From the NCBI GenBank assembly GCA_017303555.1, contig JAFLCN010000006.1:96180-160179 (forward strand): DNA of 64,000 nucleotides. The letters run 5' to 3'. Positions 43,828 through 54,340 of the stretch are shown here, piece after piece. The notes under the pieces are model-generated. The model saw only the letters and a program-made list of their open reading frames with translations. It was not told the origin of the DNA and did not search any database. Positions within the stretch are counted from its first letter, which is position 1. Each line of letters opens with the position of its first letter. This DNA is from Planctomycetota bacterium. GTDB lineage: Bacteria > Planctomycetota > Phycisphaerae > Phycisphaerales > UBA1924. The translations under genes and the position numbers were made by a program.

Positions 43828-45159
43828 TTAGTCGTGGCGAAGGGCGACGATCGGGTCCTGTGCCGCGGCACGGCGAGCGGGGTAGATGCCGAAGATCAGG
43901 CCCACGGCGACCGCGACGCTGAAGGCGAGGATGACCGAGCCGAGCGTGACGTAAGTGGGCAAGCTGACCGACTGGCTGAAATACTGGCCGACGATCGGCA
44001 TCTGGGGCAGGCGCGGCGCGATCCACTGGATGAACCAACTGCTGCCGATGCCGAGCGCGACACCCAGAAGGCCGCCGCCGGTGGAAAGCACGGAAGTCTC
44101 GACGAGGAACTGGTAGAGAATGGCTTTCCGTGTCGCGCCGAGAGCTCGTCGGATGCCGATCTCGCGGGTGCGTTCGGTGACGGTGGCGAGCATGATGTTC
44201 ATGATGCCGATGCCGCCGACGAGGAGAGAGATTCCGGCGATGAACCCGAGCACGAGATTCCAGGTGAGCTGGCTCTTCTTGGCGTTCTCGAGAAGTTCGT
44301 ACGGGACGATCATGGAGACGTCGGCGGACTCGGTGTGGCGTGCATCGATGATGCGTTTGAGGCGTTTGGAATCGGGGAGCACGCGCTCGCGATCGGGGCT
44401 GGCGACGTAGATCTCGGAGACTTCAACCTGGCTGTTCTGGAAGGAGCCGCCGCTGCCTCGGAAGACCATATCGCCCATGACCGATCGCGCGGTCGTGATC
44501 GGGATGTGGACATCGAGATTGAGGTCGCGCCCGACGAGCGCGGAGCCGGCGCCTCCCGCGAGGCCGACCGGTGCGAGGACGCCGACGACAGTAAAGGCCT
44601 TGCTGTCGATGCGGAGGGTGTCGCCGAGCGGATCGTCGAACTTGAAGAGCTGGCGTGCAACCTCGGAGCCGATGACGCAGACCATCGCCTGGGAATCCAG
44701 ATCGGAATCGTTGAGAAAGCGGCCGCGGGCGATGCGGAGTTTGGCGACATCGGCAAAGGCCGGCGTGGTTCCGAAGGCCTGGCTGGTGCGGGAGAGCTCG
44801 GCACGCGACATCTTGCTGCCGACTTCCTTGAGGGGAACGATCGCATCGGCGTCCGGGAAGTTGCTCGAGATAACGTCGAGATCGTCGCGCCGAAGGCCGT
44901 AGCGGCTGATCCAGTTGTTGGAGGTTTTTTTCTGATTGGACTGGCTCTCGGCGGGGCGCTGGGAGCGGAGGATGATGTTCTTCGCGCCGAGCTGCTCGAT
45001 CTGGAGCAGGGCCTGGCGCTTGGAGCCTTCGCCCAGCGAAACCATCGCGATCACGGCGGCAACGCCCAGGATGATGCCCAGGGCGGTCAGGAACGAGCGC
45101 AGCAGGTGCAGGTGCAGGTTCGTCAGGCCCAGCTTGATTGTTTCGAAAAGAAAAATCAC
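43828..45159 (-). CDS. MacB/FtsX-type ABC transporter permease
   Basis: 443 residues. First membrane helix at about 20-42 (LLRSFLTALGIILGVAAVIAMVS), a large periplasmic domain (about 50-315), then three helices in the FtsX domain (about 320-345, 370-395, 405-430) with VGGIGIMNIMLATVTERTREIGIRRALGATR, the standard signature, and the end PARRAAAQDPIVALRHD. It would be the permease half of an exporter or lipoprotein/peptide transporter. No ATPase gene adjoins it, unlike the pair at 54959-58445, so the partner lies elsewhere. Confidence 0.88.
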   Translation of the reverse strand: MIFLFETIKLGLTNLHLHLLRSFLTALGIILGVAAVIAMVSLGEGSKRQALLQIEQLGAKNIILRSQRPAESQSNQKKTSNNWISRYGLRRDDLDVISSNFPDADAIVPLKEVGSKMSRAELSRTSQAFGTTPAFADVAKLRIARGRFLNDSDLDSQAMVCVIGSEVARQLFKFDDPLGDTLRIDSKAFTVVGVLAPVGLAGGAGSALVGRDLNLDVHIPITTARSVMGDMVFRGSGGSFQNSQVEVSEIYVASPDRERVLPDSKRLKRIIDARHTESADVSMIVPYELLENAKKSQLTWNLVLGFIAGISLLVGGIGIMNIMLATVTERTREIGIRRALGATRKAILYQFLVETSVLSTGGGLLGVALGIGSSWFIQWIAPRLPQMPIVGQYFSQSVSLPTYVTLGSVILAFSVAVAVGLIFGIYPARRAAAQDPIVALRHD

Positions 45160-45218
45160 GCGACCATCCTACGGATTCGGACTTGTGCGGTCGCGGGTTT
45201 CGGTCGATACTGGCGGAC

Positions 45219-45554
45219 GTGAACGACCTGCCGGGCCAATTTCGGGTGATGGAAGAACGGGAAACTCCCAGAGGATGGAGTTATCGCGTCGTTGTCGGCT
45301 GCGGCGAGGACCATTCGACCGAGCACGAGGTGACGCTTTCCTGGGTCGATCACAATTACTGGTGCGGCGGGACGCAGGCGCCGAGCGTGACGGCGGAGCG
45401 CGTGCTGTGTGCGCTGCTGCGGGCAATCGGCGGACACGAAACCGTTGAGGCTTTTCCGGCGCGATTCGGCGAAGAGTTGCCGGCGCGGTTTGATCTGTCG
45501 CTCGCGAGGCGGCTGGTCCGAGGGCTTGATGCCTCGCTGCGCCGTGCGAGTTAG
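45219..45554 (+). CDS. Small protein of unknown function
   Basis: 111 residues from GTG 45219 (an ATG at 45249 is also possible). Conserved-looking centre YRVVVGCGEDHSTEHEVTLS then WVDHNYWCGGTQAPSVTAER, with two Cys and two His, followed by a helix AERVLCALLRAIGG. Soluble. No family recognised. The ribosome site is weak. Confidence 0.55.
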   Translation: MNDLPGQFRVMEERETPRGWSYRVVVGCGEDHSTEHEVTLSWVDHNYWCGGTQAPSVTAERVLCALLRAIGGHETVEAFPARFGEELPARFDLSLARRLVRGLDASLRRAS

Positions 45555-45613
45555 TTTCGCTTTCAAGCACATGTGATGCTGATTCGGTACGCTCGGTGCA
45601 CTAGGAGTGTGCG

Positions 45614-47155
45614 ATGTCGGCGTTGATTCTGCTCGCCCTGATTGCGATGCTGGTTGTCGGCGTAATGCTGGTGCGGCTCGGGCTGCATGGGAGGCGGATC
45701 AATCGCGATCCGGTTTGCCGCGATTGCGGGTTCAACCTTGCCTCGCTTCGTTTGCCCGAGATGCATGGGATTGCGGTGCCCGTGGTGGGCGAAACGAGCG
45801 GCGAGTTGCCGGTAATCGTGACATGCCCGGAGTGCGGCGGGGGGCTGAAGCGCGCGAAAGCGATTCGGATCGGCGAGCGCAGAAGGATGCCGATTGTGGC
45901 ACTTGCGGGCGCAGTACTGGTGCTGGGTCTGCTAGCGACTGCGGTGCCGCCGCTGTATGCGGCGCTAACTGGCAAAGGCGTCGTAGGTACGCTGCCCCTC
46001 GGGGTGCTGCTACTGATGGCCAACGGGGCGGACGCGACGGTCGCGGGTGAACTGGAATCGAGATTGCTCAAGACGAAAATGGGAAGTGCCGAGGTGGATG
46101 CGATCGTGAGCAAGGCGGTCGAACTGCAAGGCAACTGGGATGCGGAGTGGTCACCGAAATGGGGAGATGTGTACGAGGCGGCGACGCTCTTGGGGCCGAT
46201 TCGGCCGGATCTCGCGGATGCGTGGAGTCGCCAATCGGTTGAACTGCTCGTGGTTCCCCGGCCGGCGGTCAATCCAGGAGACCCGCTTCCGTTTCACATT
46301 CAGATTGGAAAGACGCGTCTCAATCGGAGCGGTTCCGCTTCGATAAGGGCTGATATCGACTATGTGCGTGTCGGTGGCGTGGAGTGCGAGAGCTTCAACG
46401 ATCCGGAACTGTTTGCGTCCCCGGGCTACCTGGTTGCAAACGGACCAGCGGGACGATCGGGCGGTCCGGATCAATCCATTGCCGCGGTTCGGCTGCCGCA
46501 ATCAATCTCATCGGGTGAACAAGTGATCGATGTCGGGTTTCGCGTGAAGAGCGCGCCGGGCGGCACAGTGCGAGACACCACTGCCCGTTCTCAGCGAGCG
46601 CTATCCCGAACGATGGTCTTGCCGGCTTCAGAGAGTTCCACTACGCCAGTCGTTCCGACAGACCGCATTCGTCAGTTGACGCGAGCTCTTTTCGATTCGA
46701 AGCAAGTCGTTCTCCAAGTGGACTCGTGGCGCACAATCGGAAACGGGCCAGCAGAACCTGTGCGGGCGGCTTTGGAAGTAGATTCGTGGCCGAAACAAAT
46801 TCCCGACCTCGACTTCGCCTTTACGGCATGGCTCATTGATGCAAGCGGACGCGAGCATTATGTTGGAGACGCGTTCACGGCGCCCTGGAGCGGCGGCGGC
46901 CAGACGGGACGGACTTTCGAAATACGAGGCGGGCTGACGAATCTCACCAATTGTCCTTCTGGATCTGTCTCGCTTGTACTTCGACCGGATGAATCAGTCG
47001 CAAAGCGATCGCCCGTTATTCGTCGCTACTACGGTGAAGAAATCAAGTTGGCCCCGAAGCGGGTGGAGTTCCGCTCGTATCAGGTCCCGGACTCTCAACG
47101 AGGATTTGGCACGCTCGATCAACTTGTGGAAGCAGCGAACGCTGTCAAGAAGTAG
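45614..47155 (+). CDS. Membrane protein with split zinc ribbon
   Basis: 513 residues. A first membrane helix (about 3-22) is followed by a cytoplasmic zinc ribbon split by about 37 residues: CRDCGFNLASL and CPECGGGLKRA. A second helix (about 93-115) and a hydrophobic stretch (about 125-140) follow, then a long extracytoplasmic domain (about 145-513) with beta-rich pattern and no known motif. This ribbon type is frequent on planctomycete membrane proteins. Convergent with uvrA, three bases apart. The function is unknown. Confidence 0.6.
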   Translation: MSALILLALIAMLVVGVMLVRLGLHGRRINRDPVCRDCGFNLASLRLPEMHGIAVPVVGETSGELPVIVTCPECGGGLKRAKAIRIGERRRMPIVALAGAVLVLGLLATAVPPLYAALTGKGVVGTLPLGVLLLMANGADATVAGELESRLLKTKMGSAEVDAIVSKAVELQGNWDAEWSPKWGDVYEAATLLGPIRPDLADAWSRQSVELLVVPRPAVNPGDPLPFHIQIGKTRLNRSGSASIRADIDYVRVGGVECESFNDPELFASPGYLVANGPAGRSGGPDQSIAAVRLPQSISSGEQVIDVGFRVKSAPGGTVRDTTARSQRALSRTMVLPASESSTTPVVPTDRIRQLTRALFDSKQVVLQVDSWRTIGNGPAEPVRAALEVDSWPKQIPDLDFAFTAWLIDASGREHYVGDAFTAPWSGGGQTGRTFEIRGGLTNLTNCPSGSVSLVLRPDESVAKRSPVIRRYYGEEIKLAPKRVEFRSYQVPDSQRGFGTLDQLVEAANAVKK

Positions 47156-47158
47156 TGC

Positions 47159-50100
47159 TCATCGCAGCATCGGCTTGAGATACTGCCCCGTGTAACTCTT
47201 CTCCACCTTCGCCACCTGCTCCGGCGTGCCTTGTGCCACGATCGTGCCGCCCTTCGCGCCGCCTTCGGGGCCGAGATCCACGATCCAATCCGCACACTTG
47301 ATGACATCGAGGTTGTGCTCGATCACGACGAGTGTGTGACCTGCCGCGGCCAGTCGATCGAAGACATGGACGAGCTTGCGGATGTCTTCAAAGTGCAGGC
47401 CGGTGGTCGGCTCGTCGAGGACGTAAAGCGTCTTGCCGTACGGGTTCATCGCGCGGGAGCGCATCATCTCGAATCGCTCGGCCCACTTGGATTTCTTGTC
47501 CTTGCCCTTCTTGGCGTTGGCGAAATCGTCGAGAGCGTCGGTTTCTTCAGAGTCGTCGATCGTTTCTACTCCCACCCCCCTGCCCCCTCCCTCGGGGAGG
47601 GGGGGGGAGCCTGCGGCGATGATTTCGGCCTGCTCGAGTGCGCCGAAGGTCTTGCCGAGTTCGGTCGCGAGCTTGATGCGTTGCGCTTCGCCGCCCGAGA
47701 GCTGCGTGCTGGGCTGGCCGAGCGTGATGTAATCGAGGCCGACATCGTGCAGGCATTTGAGGAATCGCAGGATCTTCGGATGATTCTCGAAGAACGCGAG
47801 CGACTGCTCGATAGTCATGTCGAGCACGTCGGCGATGGATTTGCCTCGATAGAGGATTTCCAGCGTTTCGCGGTTATAGCGCTTGCCGCGGCAGACTTCG
47901 CACTCGACAAACACATCCGGCAGGAAGTGCATCTCGATCTTCTTGAGGCCCTGGCCTTCGCAGGCTTCGCAGCGCCCGCCGCCGGATTCGCCCCGCACGT
48001 TGAAGGAGAATCGACCGGGCTTGTATCCGCGAATCTTGGCTTCCTTGGTCGCGACGAAGACCTTGCGGATGTCGTCGAAGATGCCGACGTAGGTCGCGGG
48101 GTTCGAACGCGGCGTGCGGCCAATCGGCGACTGATCGACTTCGATCACGCGATCGAGCGTCTTGGGCCACTTGAAAGAAGCATGCGCGCCCGGCTTGTCG
48201 CGCCGGCCGAGAAGCTGGTTGTTGGCAGAGACGAGCAGGATATCGTTGACGAGCGTGGATTTGCCGCTGCCGCTGACGCCCGTAACGCAGACAAACCCAC
48301 CGGTGGGAAGTGCGATGTCGACCTTTTTGAGGTTGTTCTGTGTGGCGCCCTTGATCGCGATGGCGTTCTTGGTGTCGAGCTTGCGGCGTTCTTTCGGCAC
48401 GGGAATGTGCTTGCGGCCGGAGAGGTAATCGCCGGTGAGCGATTCCTTGACCGCGCAGATTTCCTTGACGGTCCCTTGCGCGACGATGCGCCCGCCGTGC
48501 ACACCCGGTCCGGGGCCGACATCGAGGACGTAATCGGCGGCGCGGATCATGTCTTCATCGTGCTCGACGACGAGGACGGTGTTACCGATGTCGGAAAGAT
48601 GGCGGAGCGTCTTGATGAGACGGTCGTTGTCGCGCTGGTGGAGCCCGATGGTGGGTTCGTCGAGCACGTAGCACGCGCCGACGAGCCCGCTGCCGACCTG
48701 CGTTGCAAGGCGGATGCGCTGCGCTTCGCCGCCGGAGAGCGTGGCGGTCTTGCGATCGAGCGAGAGGTACTCGAGGCCCACGCCGGTAAGGAAGCGGAGC
48801 CGGTTGTTGATTTCTTTCAGGATCGGCTCGGCGATCGACTGCTGTTCCTTGGTGAGCTTCAGGTTGCTGATGTAGTCGAGCGCATCGAGGATGTTGAGTC
48901 GGGAAAACTCGGCGATATTGAGCATCGTGCCGTCGGTCTTCGGGCGGCCGATGACGTTCTCGGAAAACGCCTTGCTCGTGTCGGCCTTGTGCGTGCTCGT
49001 GAGCAGGACGTGCAAGGCTTCGAGGCGAAGACGATCGCCCTTGCATTCCTCGCACGACTTGTTGGACATGAACTGGCCGAGCCACTCTTTGACCGTCGGG
49101 TTGTCGGTCTTTCCCCACCATTCGGTGAGTTCGGGGATGACGCCTTGCCAGTTGCCCTTGCTGCCGATCTTGAGCTTGGAAACCTTGCCGGTCGCGGGGT
49201 CGCCCGCGTAGCCGTAGAGCAGCAGTTGTCGCTGGTCCTTCGTAAAGGTCGCGACGGGTGAGTTGTAATCGAGGCCGAGTGCCCTGCAGAACTTCTTCAG
49301 GCCGCGCTGGAACCACGCACGCACGGCCATGTTCTTGGCGTAGGCAACGATCGCGCCTTCGCTCAGTGATTTCGATTCGTTCGGCAGTACGAGCGCTTCA
49401 TCGAGCTCAAGCAGGTTGCCGAGCCCCGAGCAGGTCTTGCACGCGCCCTGCGGCGAGTTGAACGAGAACAGCCGCGGCTCGAGTTCTTCGAGCGCGACTT
49501 CAGGATGATCCGGATCGGAAAAGCGTGTGGAATAGGTCGTGTCGCGCCAACCCCCGTCGGCGGTCTCGATCGAGACGATGGCCGTTCCCTCGGCGACACG
49601 CAGCGCTGCTTCCACCGACTCGGCCACGCGCTGGCGGGCCTCGGGTCCGAGCGAGATGCGGTCGATCACCGCATCGATGCTGTGCTTCTCGAATCGTCCG
49701 AGCTTGAGCGGGTTCTCGCTCGGGTCTTTCAGCACATCGCGCAGTTCGAGCAATTTCCCATTCACGCGAGCACGGGCCCAGCCCTGCTTGACCAGGTCTT
49801 CGAGCACATCGCGATGGAAACCCTTCTTGCCGCGGACCACCGGCGCGAGGATCATGAAGCGCGCGGGCTTGTCCTTGGTGGAGGTCTCGCTCGCCCGCGC
49901 GATGACGGCATCCACAATCTGGCTGCTCCCCATCGCGCTGATCACGCGGCCGGAGCGCTCAACGACCGAGCCGTCTTTCTTCGTCTTGGTCGGGGCCCAC
50001 GAGTGGGGGATGCCGCAGCGGGCGAAAAGCAGGCGCAGATAGTCGTAGATCTCGGTTGTCGTTGCGACTGTCGAACGCGGATTGCTGCTCGCGCTCCGCT

Positions 50101-50491
50101 GCTCGATCGCAATGGTGGGGGGCACGCCCTCGACTTCATCGACATCGGGCTTCTTGAGCTGCTCAAGGAACTGGCGCGCATACGCGGAGAGCGACTCCAT
50201 GTACTTGCGCTGGCCTTCGGCGAAGATGGTGTCGAACGCGAGGCTGCTCTTGCCGCTGCCAGAAAGTCCGGTGATCACGACAAGCTTGTCGCGCGGAATC
50301 TCGACGTCGATGTTCTTGAGATTGTGCTCGCGTGCGCCGCGCACATGGATGATGCGGTTCTCGTACGCGCTCGAGCGGCGAAGCCCGCCCGACTTGATCT
50401 CGACCACGGGGCGTGCATTGCCGGCGGCCGGCGCGGATTCGGCTTCGGAGGCGGCGTTTGAAGGGGGCACTTTGCTTCTCTCCTCGGGCAC
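47159..50491 (-). CDS. uvrA: Excinuclease ABC subunit A
   Basis: 1110 residues, longer than the usual 940-970. Both ABC halves are complete: Walker [10 protein letters not shown] and GVSGSGKST; signatures [14 protein letters not shown] and [14 protein letters not shown]; Walker [13 protein letters not shown] and [13 protein letters not shown]. Zinc pairs CKTC, CEEC, CEAC and CEVC are present. An N-terminal extension of about 40 residues precedes the conserved [12 protein letters not shown]. Between the second signature and its Walker B lies an insert of about 65 residues replacing a short loop, part of which is encoded by a palindromic repeat (47567-47604). UvrA recognises DNA damage and loads UvrB, encoded 1.5 kb away. 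Confidence 0.96.
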   Translation of the reverse strand: MPEERSKVPPSNAASEAESAPAAGNARPVVEIKSGGLRRSSAYENRIIHVRGAREHNLKNIDVEIPRDKLVVITGLSGSGKSSLAFDTIFAEGQRKYMESLSAYARQFLEQLKKPDVDEVEGVPPTIAIEQRSASSNPRSTVATTTEIYDYLRLLFARCGIPHSWAPTKTKKDGSVVERSGRVISAMGSSQIVDAVIARASETSTKDKPARFMILAPVVRGKKGFHRDVLEDLVKQGWARARVNGKLLELRDVLKDPSENPLKLGRFEKHSIDAVIDRISLGPEARQRVAESVEAALRVAEGTAIVSIETADGGWRDTTYSTRFSDPDHPEVALEELEPRLFSFNSPQGACKTCSGLGNLLELDEALVLPNESKSLSEGAIVAYAKNMAVRAWFQRGLKKFCRALGLDYNSPVATFTKDQRQLLLYGYAGDPATGKVSKLKIGSKGNWQGVIPELTEWWGKTDNPTVKEWLGQFMSNKSCEECKGDRLRLEALHVLLTSTHKADTSKAFSENVIGRPKTDGTMLNIAEFSRLNILDALDYISNLKLTKEQQSIAEPILKEINNRLRFLTGVGLEYLSLDRKTATLSGGEAQRIRLATQVGSGLVGACYVLDEPTIGLHQRDNDRLIKTLRHLSDIGNTVLVVEHDEDMIRAADYVLDVGPGPGVHGGRIVAQGTVKEICAVKESLTGDYLSGRKHIPVPKERRKLDTKNAIAIKGATQNNLKKVDIALPTGGFVCVTGVSGSGKSTLVNDILLVSANNQLLGRRDKPGAHASFKWPKTLDRVIEVDQSPIGRTPRSNPATYVGIFDDIRKVFVATKEAKIRGYKPGRFSFNVRGESGGGRCEACEGQGLKKIEMHFLPDVFVECEVCRGKRYNRETLEILYRGKSIADVLDMTIEQSLAFFENHPKILRFLKCLHDVGLDYITLGQPSTQLSGGEAQRIKLATELGKTFGALEQAEIIAAGSPPLPEGGGRGVGVETIDDSEETDALDDFANAKKGKDKKSKWAERFEMMRSRAMNPYGKTLYVLDEPTTGLHFEDIRKLVHVFDRLAAAGHTLVVIEHNLDVIKCADWIVDLGPEGGAKGGTIVAQGTPEQVAKVEKSYTGQYLKPMLR
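47567..47604. repeat. Palindromic repeat in frame inside uvrA
   Basis: CCCCTCCC-TCG-GGGAGGGG with a CTCCCACCCCC lead; the same element is found between exbB and exbD at 10491-10526. Here it is translated as a Pro/Gly-rich segment of the UvrA insert. Confidence 0.85.
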
Positions 50492-50563
50492 AACGCGACT
50501 GTAAGCCCGATCCGTTCGGGATTCGTTCAGAACCGAAAAATCGGCACAAAAAGACGGAAGTTT

Positions 50564-50803
50564 CTACCGATTCGGTCCTTGCGGAGGCTGCGCGTTCGTC
50601 GGCGTTTCTGCCGCCTGTTGTGCCGCGGCCCGCTGCGCCTCGCGCCGAGAAGCTTCGGCCGCGGCACGAGACCGGAACATCGCCAGAATCATGAAGCCGA
50701 TCGCAACTCCAACGAAATAGATCCCCAGCCGGCGCAGGAAGCCCGCCCGATCGCTCGGCGGCTTGCGGTCGAACGGATCGAGTTGCTCAGGGCCGTGTTG
50801 CAC
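50564..50803 (-). CDS. Small single-helix membrane protein
   Basis: 79 residues from a GTG start. One membrane helix (about 25-43, LGIYFVGVAIGFMILAMF), a cytoplasmic Arg/Asp-rich N-terminus and an Ala/Gln-rich helical tail (RREAQRAAAQQAAET). No family. It lies between uvrA and the DUF4394 gene, same strand. Confidence 0.5.
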   Translation of the reverse strand: MQHGPEQLDPFDRKPPSDRAGFLRRLGIYFVGVAIGFMILAMFRSRAAAEASRREAQRAAAQQAAETPTNAQPPQGPNR

Positions 50804-50829
50804 GGCAGGATGGTACGGTGCAAGAAGAA

Positions 50830-50862
50830 GAGCGGCCGTCCCCTCCCAGGCAACGGCCGCTC
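50830..50862 (-). terminator. Rho-independent terminator after the DUF4394 gene
   Basis: A 10 bp perfect stem GAGCGGCCGT / ACGGCCGCTC with a 13-base loop, followed on the minus strand by TTCTTCTT, 22 bases beyond the stop codon. Confidence 0.7.
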
Positions 50863-50884
50863 GAACGAAGAAGAGGAGAGCCGA

Positions 50885-51748
50885 TCAGCAGCGGCGGCGA
50901 CGGACCGCGCCAAAGGCAAGTGCGCCCACGAGCGCAACCGAGCCGGGGGCCGGGATGACGGCCATCGCGGTGATGATCGAGCCGCCACCGACTTCACCGA
51001 TCATGGTGCCCTCTCCTGTTGCGAGATTGATGCGCCAGAAGGTGCTGCGCGCGAGGTTGTTGTCGCGGACAACGGCGTAGGCCATTCCCGAAAGCCCGGA
51101 GATGTCGAAGCCGCCGAGATCGGAGAGATCCGCGCCGACCGAGCCGACCGTCATGAGCTGCCCCGCGTTCGCGGGATTCTGGATCGCGAGCACATCAAGC
51201 CCCGTGTCGAGCACGTACAGCGTGGTGGAGAGCGCGCCCGCGAACGAGTTCGTGTACGCCGCGTGTACCGCGTTCGGATTGACGCCGAAGTTCACATCGC
51301 CGGCGCGATACGCAAGGGGCGTGTCGGTCGCGGCGACCGCGCCCGTGTCCGGGTGCAGTCGCAGGTTCTGATCGACATCGCTGATCACCCGGATGCGATC
51401 GACCGTCGGATTGAAGTCAAAGCCGAAGGACGAGCCGTTCAGCGGCGTCGAGAACGACGGGCCGACCTGCGTCGCGGCACCGGTCGAGCGGTTGATCTTG
51501 TACAGGCGGTTCATCGAACCCAGCGCGTACATCTCGCCGGTGTTCGGACGGATGTCGATGCCGTGGATGACCTCGTTGGTCTGAAGCCCCGAGATCGCCA
51601 CGCCGCTGAGAAGCGTCGTGGGGGTTGAGCTGTCCCACGAGACCAGTGTTTGCTGGAGTGTGACGCCGTACACCAGTTCGGCACGTGCGGTTGCCGCGGC
51701 GAGTGCACCGGCGGACGCGATGAGGATCAATCGAGACAAATGCTTCAC
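50885..51748 (-). CDS. Exported DUF4394 protein with PEP-CTERM-like sorting tail
   Basis: 287 residues from GTG 51748, preceded by AAGGAG. Signal peptide about 1-23 (LILIASAGALAAATARA). The body is a DUF4394-type propeller: VYGVTLQQTLVSWDSS, IHGIDIRPNTGEMYALGSMN, SFGFDFNPTVDRIRVISDVDQNLRLHPDTG, VYTNSFAG-like and GMAYAVVRD. The end is IPAPGSVALVGALAFGAVRRRRC: a Pro-rich motif, a hydrophobic helix and an Arg cluster, the PEP-CTERM pattern (in the PAPG variant) for cell-surface sorting by an exosortase. A trailing Cys is unusual. The function of DUF4394 is unknown. Confidence 0.85.
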   Translation of the reverse strand: MKHLSRLILIASAGALAAATARAELVYGVTLQQTLVSWDSSTPTTLLSGVAISGLQTNEVIHGIDIRPNTGEMYALGSMNRLYKINRSTGAATQVGPSFSTPLNGSSFGFDFNPTVDRIRVISDVDQNLRLHPDTGAVAATDTPLAYRAGDVNFGVNPNAVHAAYTNSFAGALSTTLYVLDTGLDVLAIQNPANAGQLMTVGSVGADLSDLGGFDISGLSGMAYAVVRDNNLARSTFWRINLATGEGTMIGEVGGGSIITAMAVIPAPGSVALVGALAFGAVRRRRC

Positions 51749-51973
51749 GAGCTTCTCCTTCCCCCCGTGAAACACATCCGCGGGCGCGCCGCCACCGCCC
51801 CGGCCCGACTTCGGACCGGTTGGCAAGGCGAAAGAATCGAACCCGGCGTGTTCACCGGAACGGGGGTGTTCGCCACTTGATGTTCGTCGGCGTGCGAAAC
51901 CGTTCAAAAATTTCCGGGAATGAACGAATCTACACGCGATCGGCCCGGCGAAGTACCTGTGTCACGGCGGGGA

Positions 51974-54193
51974 TCACCCGCTGCTTTTCTTGCGCATCGC
52001 GCGGGTGATCTTGACGCCCGGCATCCCCGGGCGCTTGCGCGCCTTGGCCTCGGCCTGTTCGCCGAGTTCCGATCGTTTCACGCGTGTCGAGCCGCCGGAC
52101 TTGTTCGCCTTCTCCAGGCGCTGTTCGAGATTCTTGAGCTGATCGCGCAGGATTGCCGCGGCCTCGAAGTCGAGCTTGCGCGCCGCTTCCACCATTTCTT
52201 CGCGAATAGTGACGAGCAACTCGGAGATCTCGTAGTCGGCTTCGCGTTCACGCACCGCATCGCGTGCCTGCTTGCGCCCCTTCAGCGTGGTTTCGAGCCC
52301 GCGCCGGATTTCCTTCTTGATCGTCTCCGGCGTGATGCCGTTCTTCTCGTTGTACGCGACCTGCTTGGCGCGACGGCGCTCGGTCTCGGCGATCGCCGCC
52401 TGCATCGCCGGTGTCATCTTGTCGGCGTACATGATGACGAGCGCATTCACGTTTCGCGCCGCGCGGCCCATCTGCTGGATGAGACTGGTGGGGGAACGGA
52501 GGAAGCCCTCCTTGTCGGCATCGAGAATGCAAACCAGCGAAACCTCCGGCAAGTCAAGCCCTTCGCGGAGCAAATTGACCCCGACAAGCACATCAAACTC
52601 GCCCAGCCGCAGATCGGTGAGAATCGCCACGCGCTCGAGTGTTTCGACTTCGCTGTGCAGATAGCGGACCCGCAGTCCCTTCTGATCGAGATAACTCGTC
52701 AGGTCTTCGCACAGACGCTTCGTCAGCGCCGTCACGAGCACGCGCTCGCCCTTCGCGACCCGAGCCTGGCACTGCTCGATGAGATCCGGCACCTGCCCCT
52801 GCGCCGGCTTCACCTCGATGATCGGATCGAGCAGCCCCGTCGGACGGATCACCTGCTCCGCCACTTCGCCCTGCGTGCGCTCGAGTTCGTACGGTCCCGG
52901 TGTCGCGCTCACAAACGCGATCTGCGGCACAATCGACTCGAACTCCTCAAACCGCAAGGGCCGATTGTCGAGTGCGCTCGGAAGCCGGAACCCGTGATCC
53001 ACAAGCACCGTTTTCCGCGCCTGATCGCCGTTGTACATCGCCCGGATCTGCGGCAGCGTCACATGCGATTCGTCGATGATCAACAGCCAGTCGCGGAAGT
53101 TCGGCCGACGCGATGACTCAAGCCTCTCCGGCGTCCCCTCCTGCGCCTCGCGCACGCCGCGCGGGGCCGTGAAATAAGCGTTCTTGCCTGCGGGCGGCGC
53201 GAAATCGAAGTAGTCCATCAACGTGAACGGCCGCTCGCCCCGCTGGCGACCATCCATGAAACGCGAATAGTTTTCGATCCCCTGGCAGATGCCGGTTTCT
53301 TCCAGCATCTCAAGGTCGTACTTCGTGCGGCTGATCAGCCGCTGCGCTTCAAGCAGTTTTCCCTGCGATCGCAGTTCCAGAACGCGTGCATCCATCTCCG
53401 TTCGAATCGCAACCAGCACGCCCTGCATCTGCTCTTCCGGCATCACATAGTGCACAGCCGGAAACAGAAAGAACTGCCTTTCCTCTGCGAGCACTTCGCC
53501 CGACGTCGGATTTACAAGATCCACGCGATCAATCTCATCGCCGAAAAGCTCGACACGCACGGCATACTTCTCATACGCCGGCCAGATCTCGATCGCGTCT
53601 CCCCGAACGCGGAACTGCGCACGCTTGAACTCGATTTCGCTCCGGTTGTACTGCATCGCCGTCAGGCCAAGCAAAAACTCACGCCGATCGACGCGCGAGC
53701 CCTTCGTGATCGTCAACACCTTTTCGCCGTACGCCTCCGGGCTTCCAAGGCCGAAGATGCACGAGACCGATGCCACCACAACGGTGTCGCGCCGACTCAG
53801 GATGTTGCTGGTCGCCGCAAGCCGCAACTGGTCCAGATCATCGTTCCGCGACGAATCCTTCTCGATATAGATATCCCGCTGCGGGATGTACGCCTCGGGC
53901 TGGTAGTAGTCGTAGTAGCTGACAAAGTAGTTGACGCTGTTGTGCGGGAAGAAGCCGCGCAGCTCTTCGTACAACTGTGCCGCGAGCGTCTTGTTGTGGC
54001 TGATGATGAGCGTCGGCTTGCCCAGATTCGCGATGACGTTCGCCATCGTGAACGTCTTGCCCGTCCCCGTCGCGCCGAGCAGGCAGACCGCGGGCTTGCC
54101 GGCTCCGAGTCCATCGGTCAGCTGCGCGATGGCCGTCGGCTGATCGCCCATGGGCTTGAACGGTGCCACGACTTGGAAGGGCTTTGGCTGCAC
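51974..54193 (-). CDS. uvrB: Excinuclease ABC subunit B
   Basis: About 739 residues from GTG 54193; upstream starts up to ATG 54292 are possible but add non-conserved sequence. Signatures: FKPMGDQPTAI, Walker A LLGATGTGKTFTMANV, the beta-hairpin YYDYYQPEAYIPQRDIYIEKDSS, LLIIDESHVTLPQIRAMYNGD, DVLVGVNLLREGLDLPEVSL, LIQQMGRAARN, and the C-terminal UVR motif AARKLDFEAAAILRDQLKNLE. An insert of about 20 residues (REAQEGTPERLESSRRPN) lies before IDESH. UvrB verifies damage and recruits UvrC. The tail is Lys/Arg-rich. No SOS box was evident upstream. Confidence 0.95.
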   Translation of the reverse strand: MQPKPFQVVAPFKPMGDQPTAIAQLTDGLGAGKPAVCLLGATGTGKTFTMANVIANLGKPTLIISHNKTLAAQLYEELRGFFPHNSVNYFVSYYDYYQPEAYIPQRDIYIEKDSSRNDDLDQLRLAATSNILSRRDTVVVASVSCIFGLGSPEAYGEKVLTITKGSRVDRREFLLGLTAMQYNRSEIEFKRAQFRVRGDAIEIWPAYEKYAVRVELFGDEIDRVDLVNPTSGEVLAEERQFFLFPAVHYVMPEEQMQGVLVAIRTEMDARVLELRSQGKLLEAQRLISRTKYDLEMLEETGICQGIENYSRFMDGRQRGERPFTLMDYFDFAPPAGKNAYFTAPRGVREAQEGTPERLESSRRPNFRDWLLIIDESHVTLPQIRAMYNGDQARKTVLVDHGFRLPSALDNRPLRFEEFESIVPQIAFVSATPGPYELERTQGEVAEQVIRPTGLLDPIIEVKPAQGQVPDLIEQCQARVAKGERVLVTALTKRLCEDLTSYLDQKGLRVRYLHSEVETLERVAILTDLRLGEFDVLVGVNLLREGLDLPEVSLVCILDADKEGFLRSPTSLIQQMGRAARNVNALVIMYADKMTPAMQAAIAETERRRAKQVAYNEKNGITPETIKKEIRRGLETTLKGRKQARDAVREREADYEISELLVTIREEMVEAARKLDFEAAAILRDQLKNLEQRLEKANKSGGSTRVKRSELGEQAEAKARKRPGMPGVKITRAMRKKSSG

Positions 54194-54340
54194 GGGCCAG
54201 CGTATCCCCCCGACTGAACAAAGACCCAACGCCCGAGAACCCCGCTGCAATTCCCGCACGACCGGGTCAGAAGTCCTTGCCCCTCCAGTCATTGCGGCAG
54301 GTGGCTTGGCTGGAATAACCGGGCGGACGATGAAGCCTCC

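Noticed and set aside
50492..50563. SOS (LexA) box before uvrA
   Set aside because: No convincing dyad of a known LexA type is visible upstream of uvrA or uvrB.
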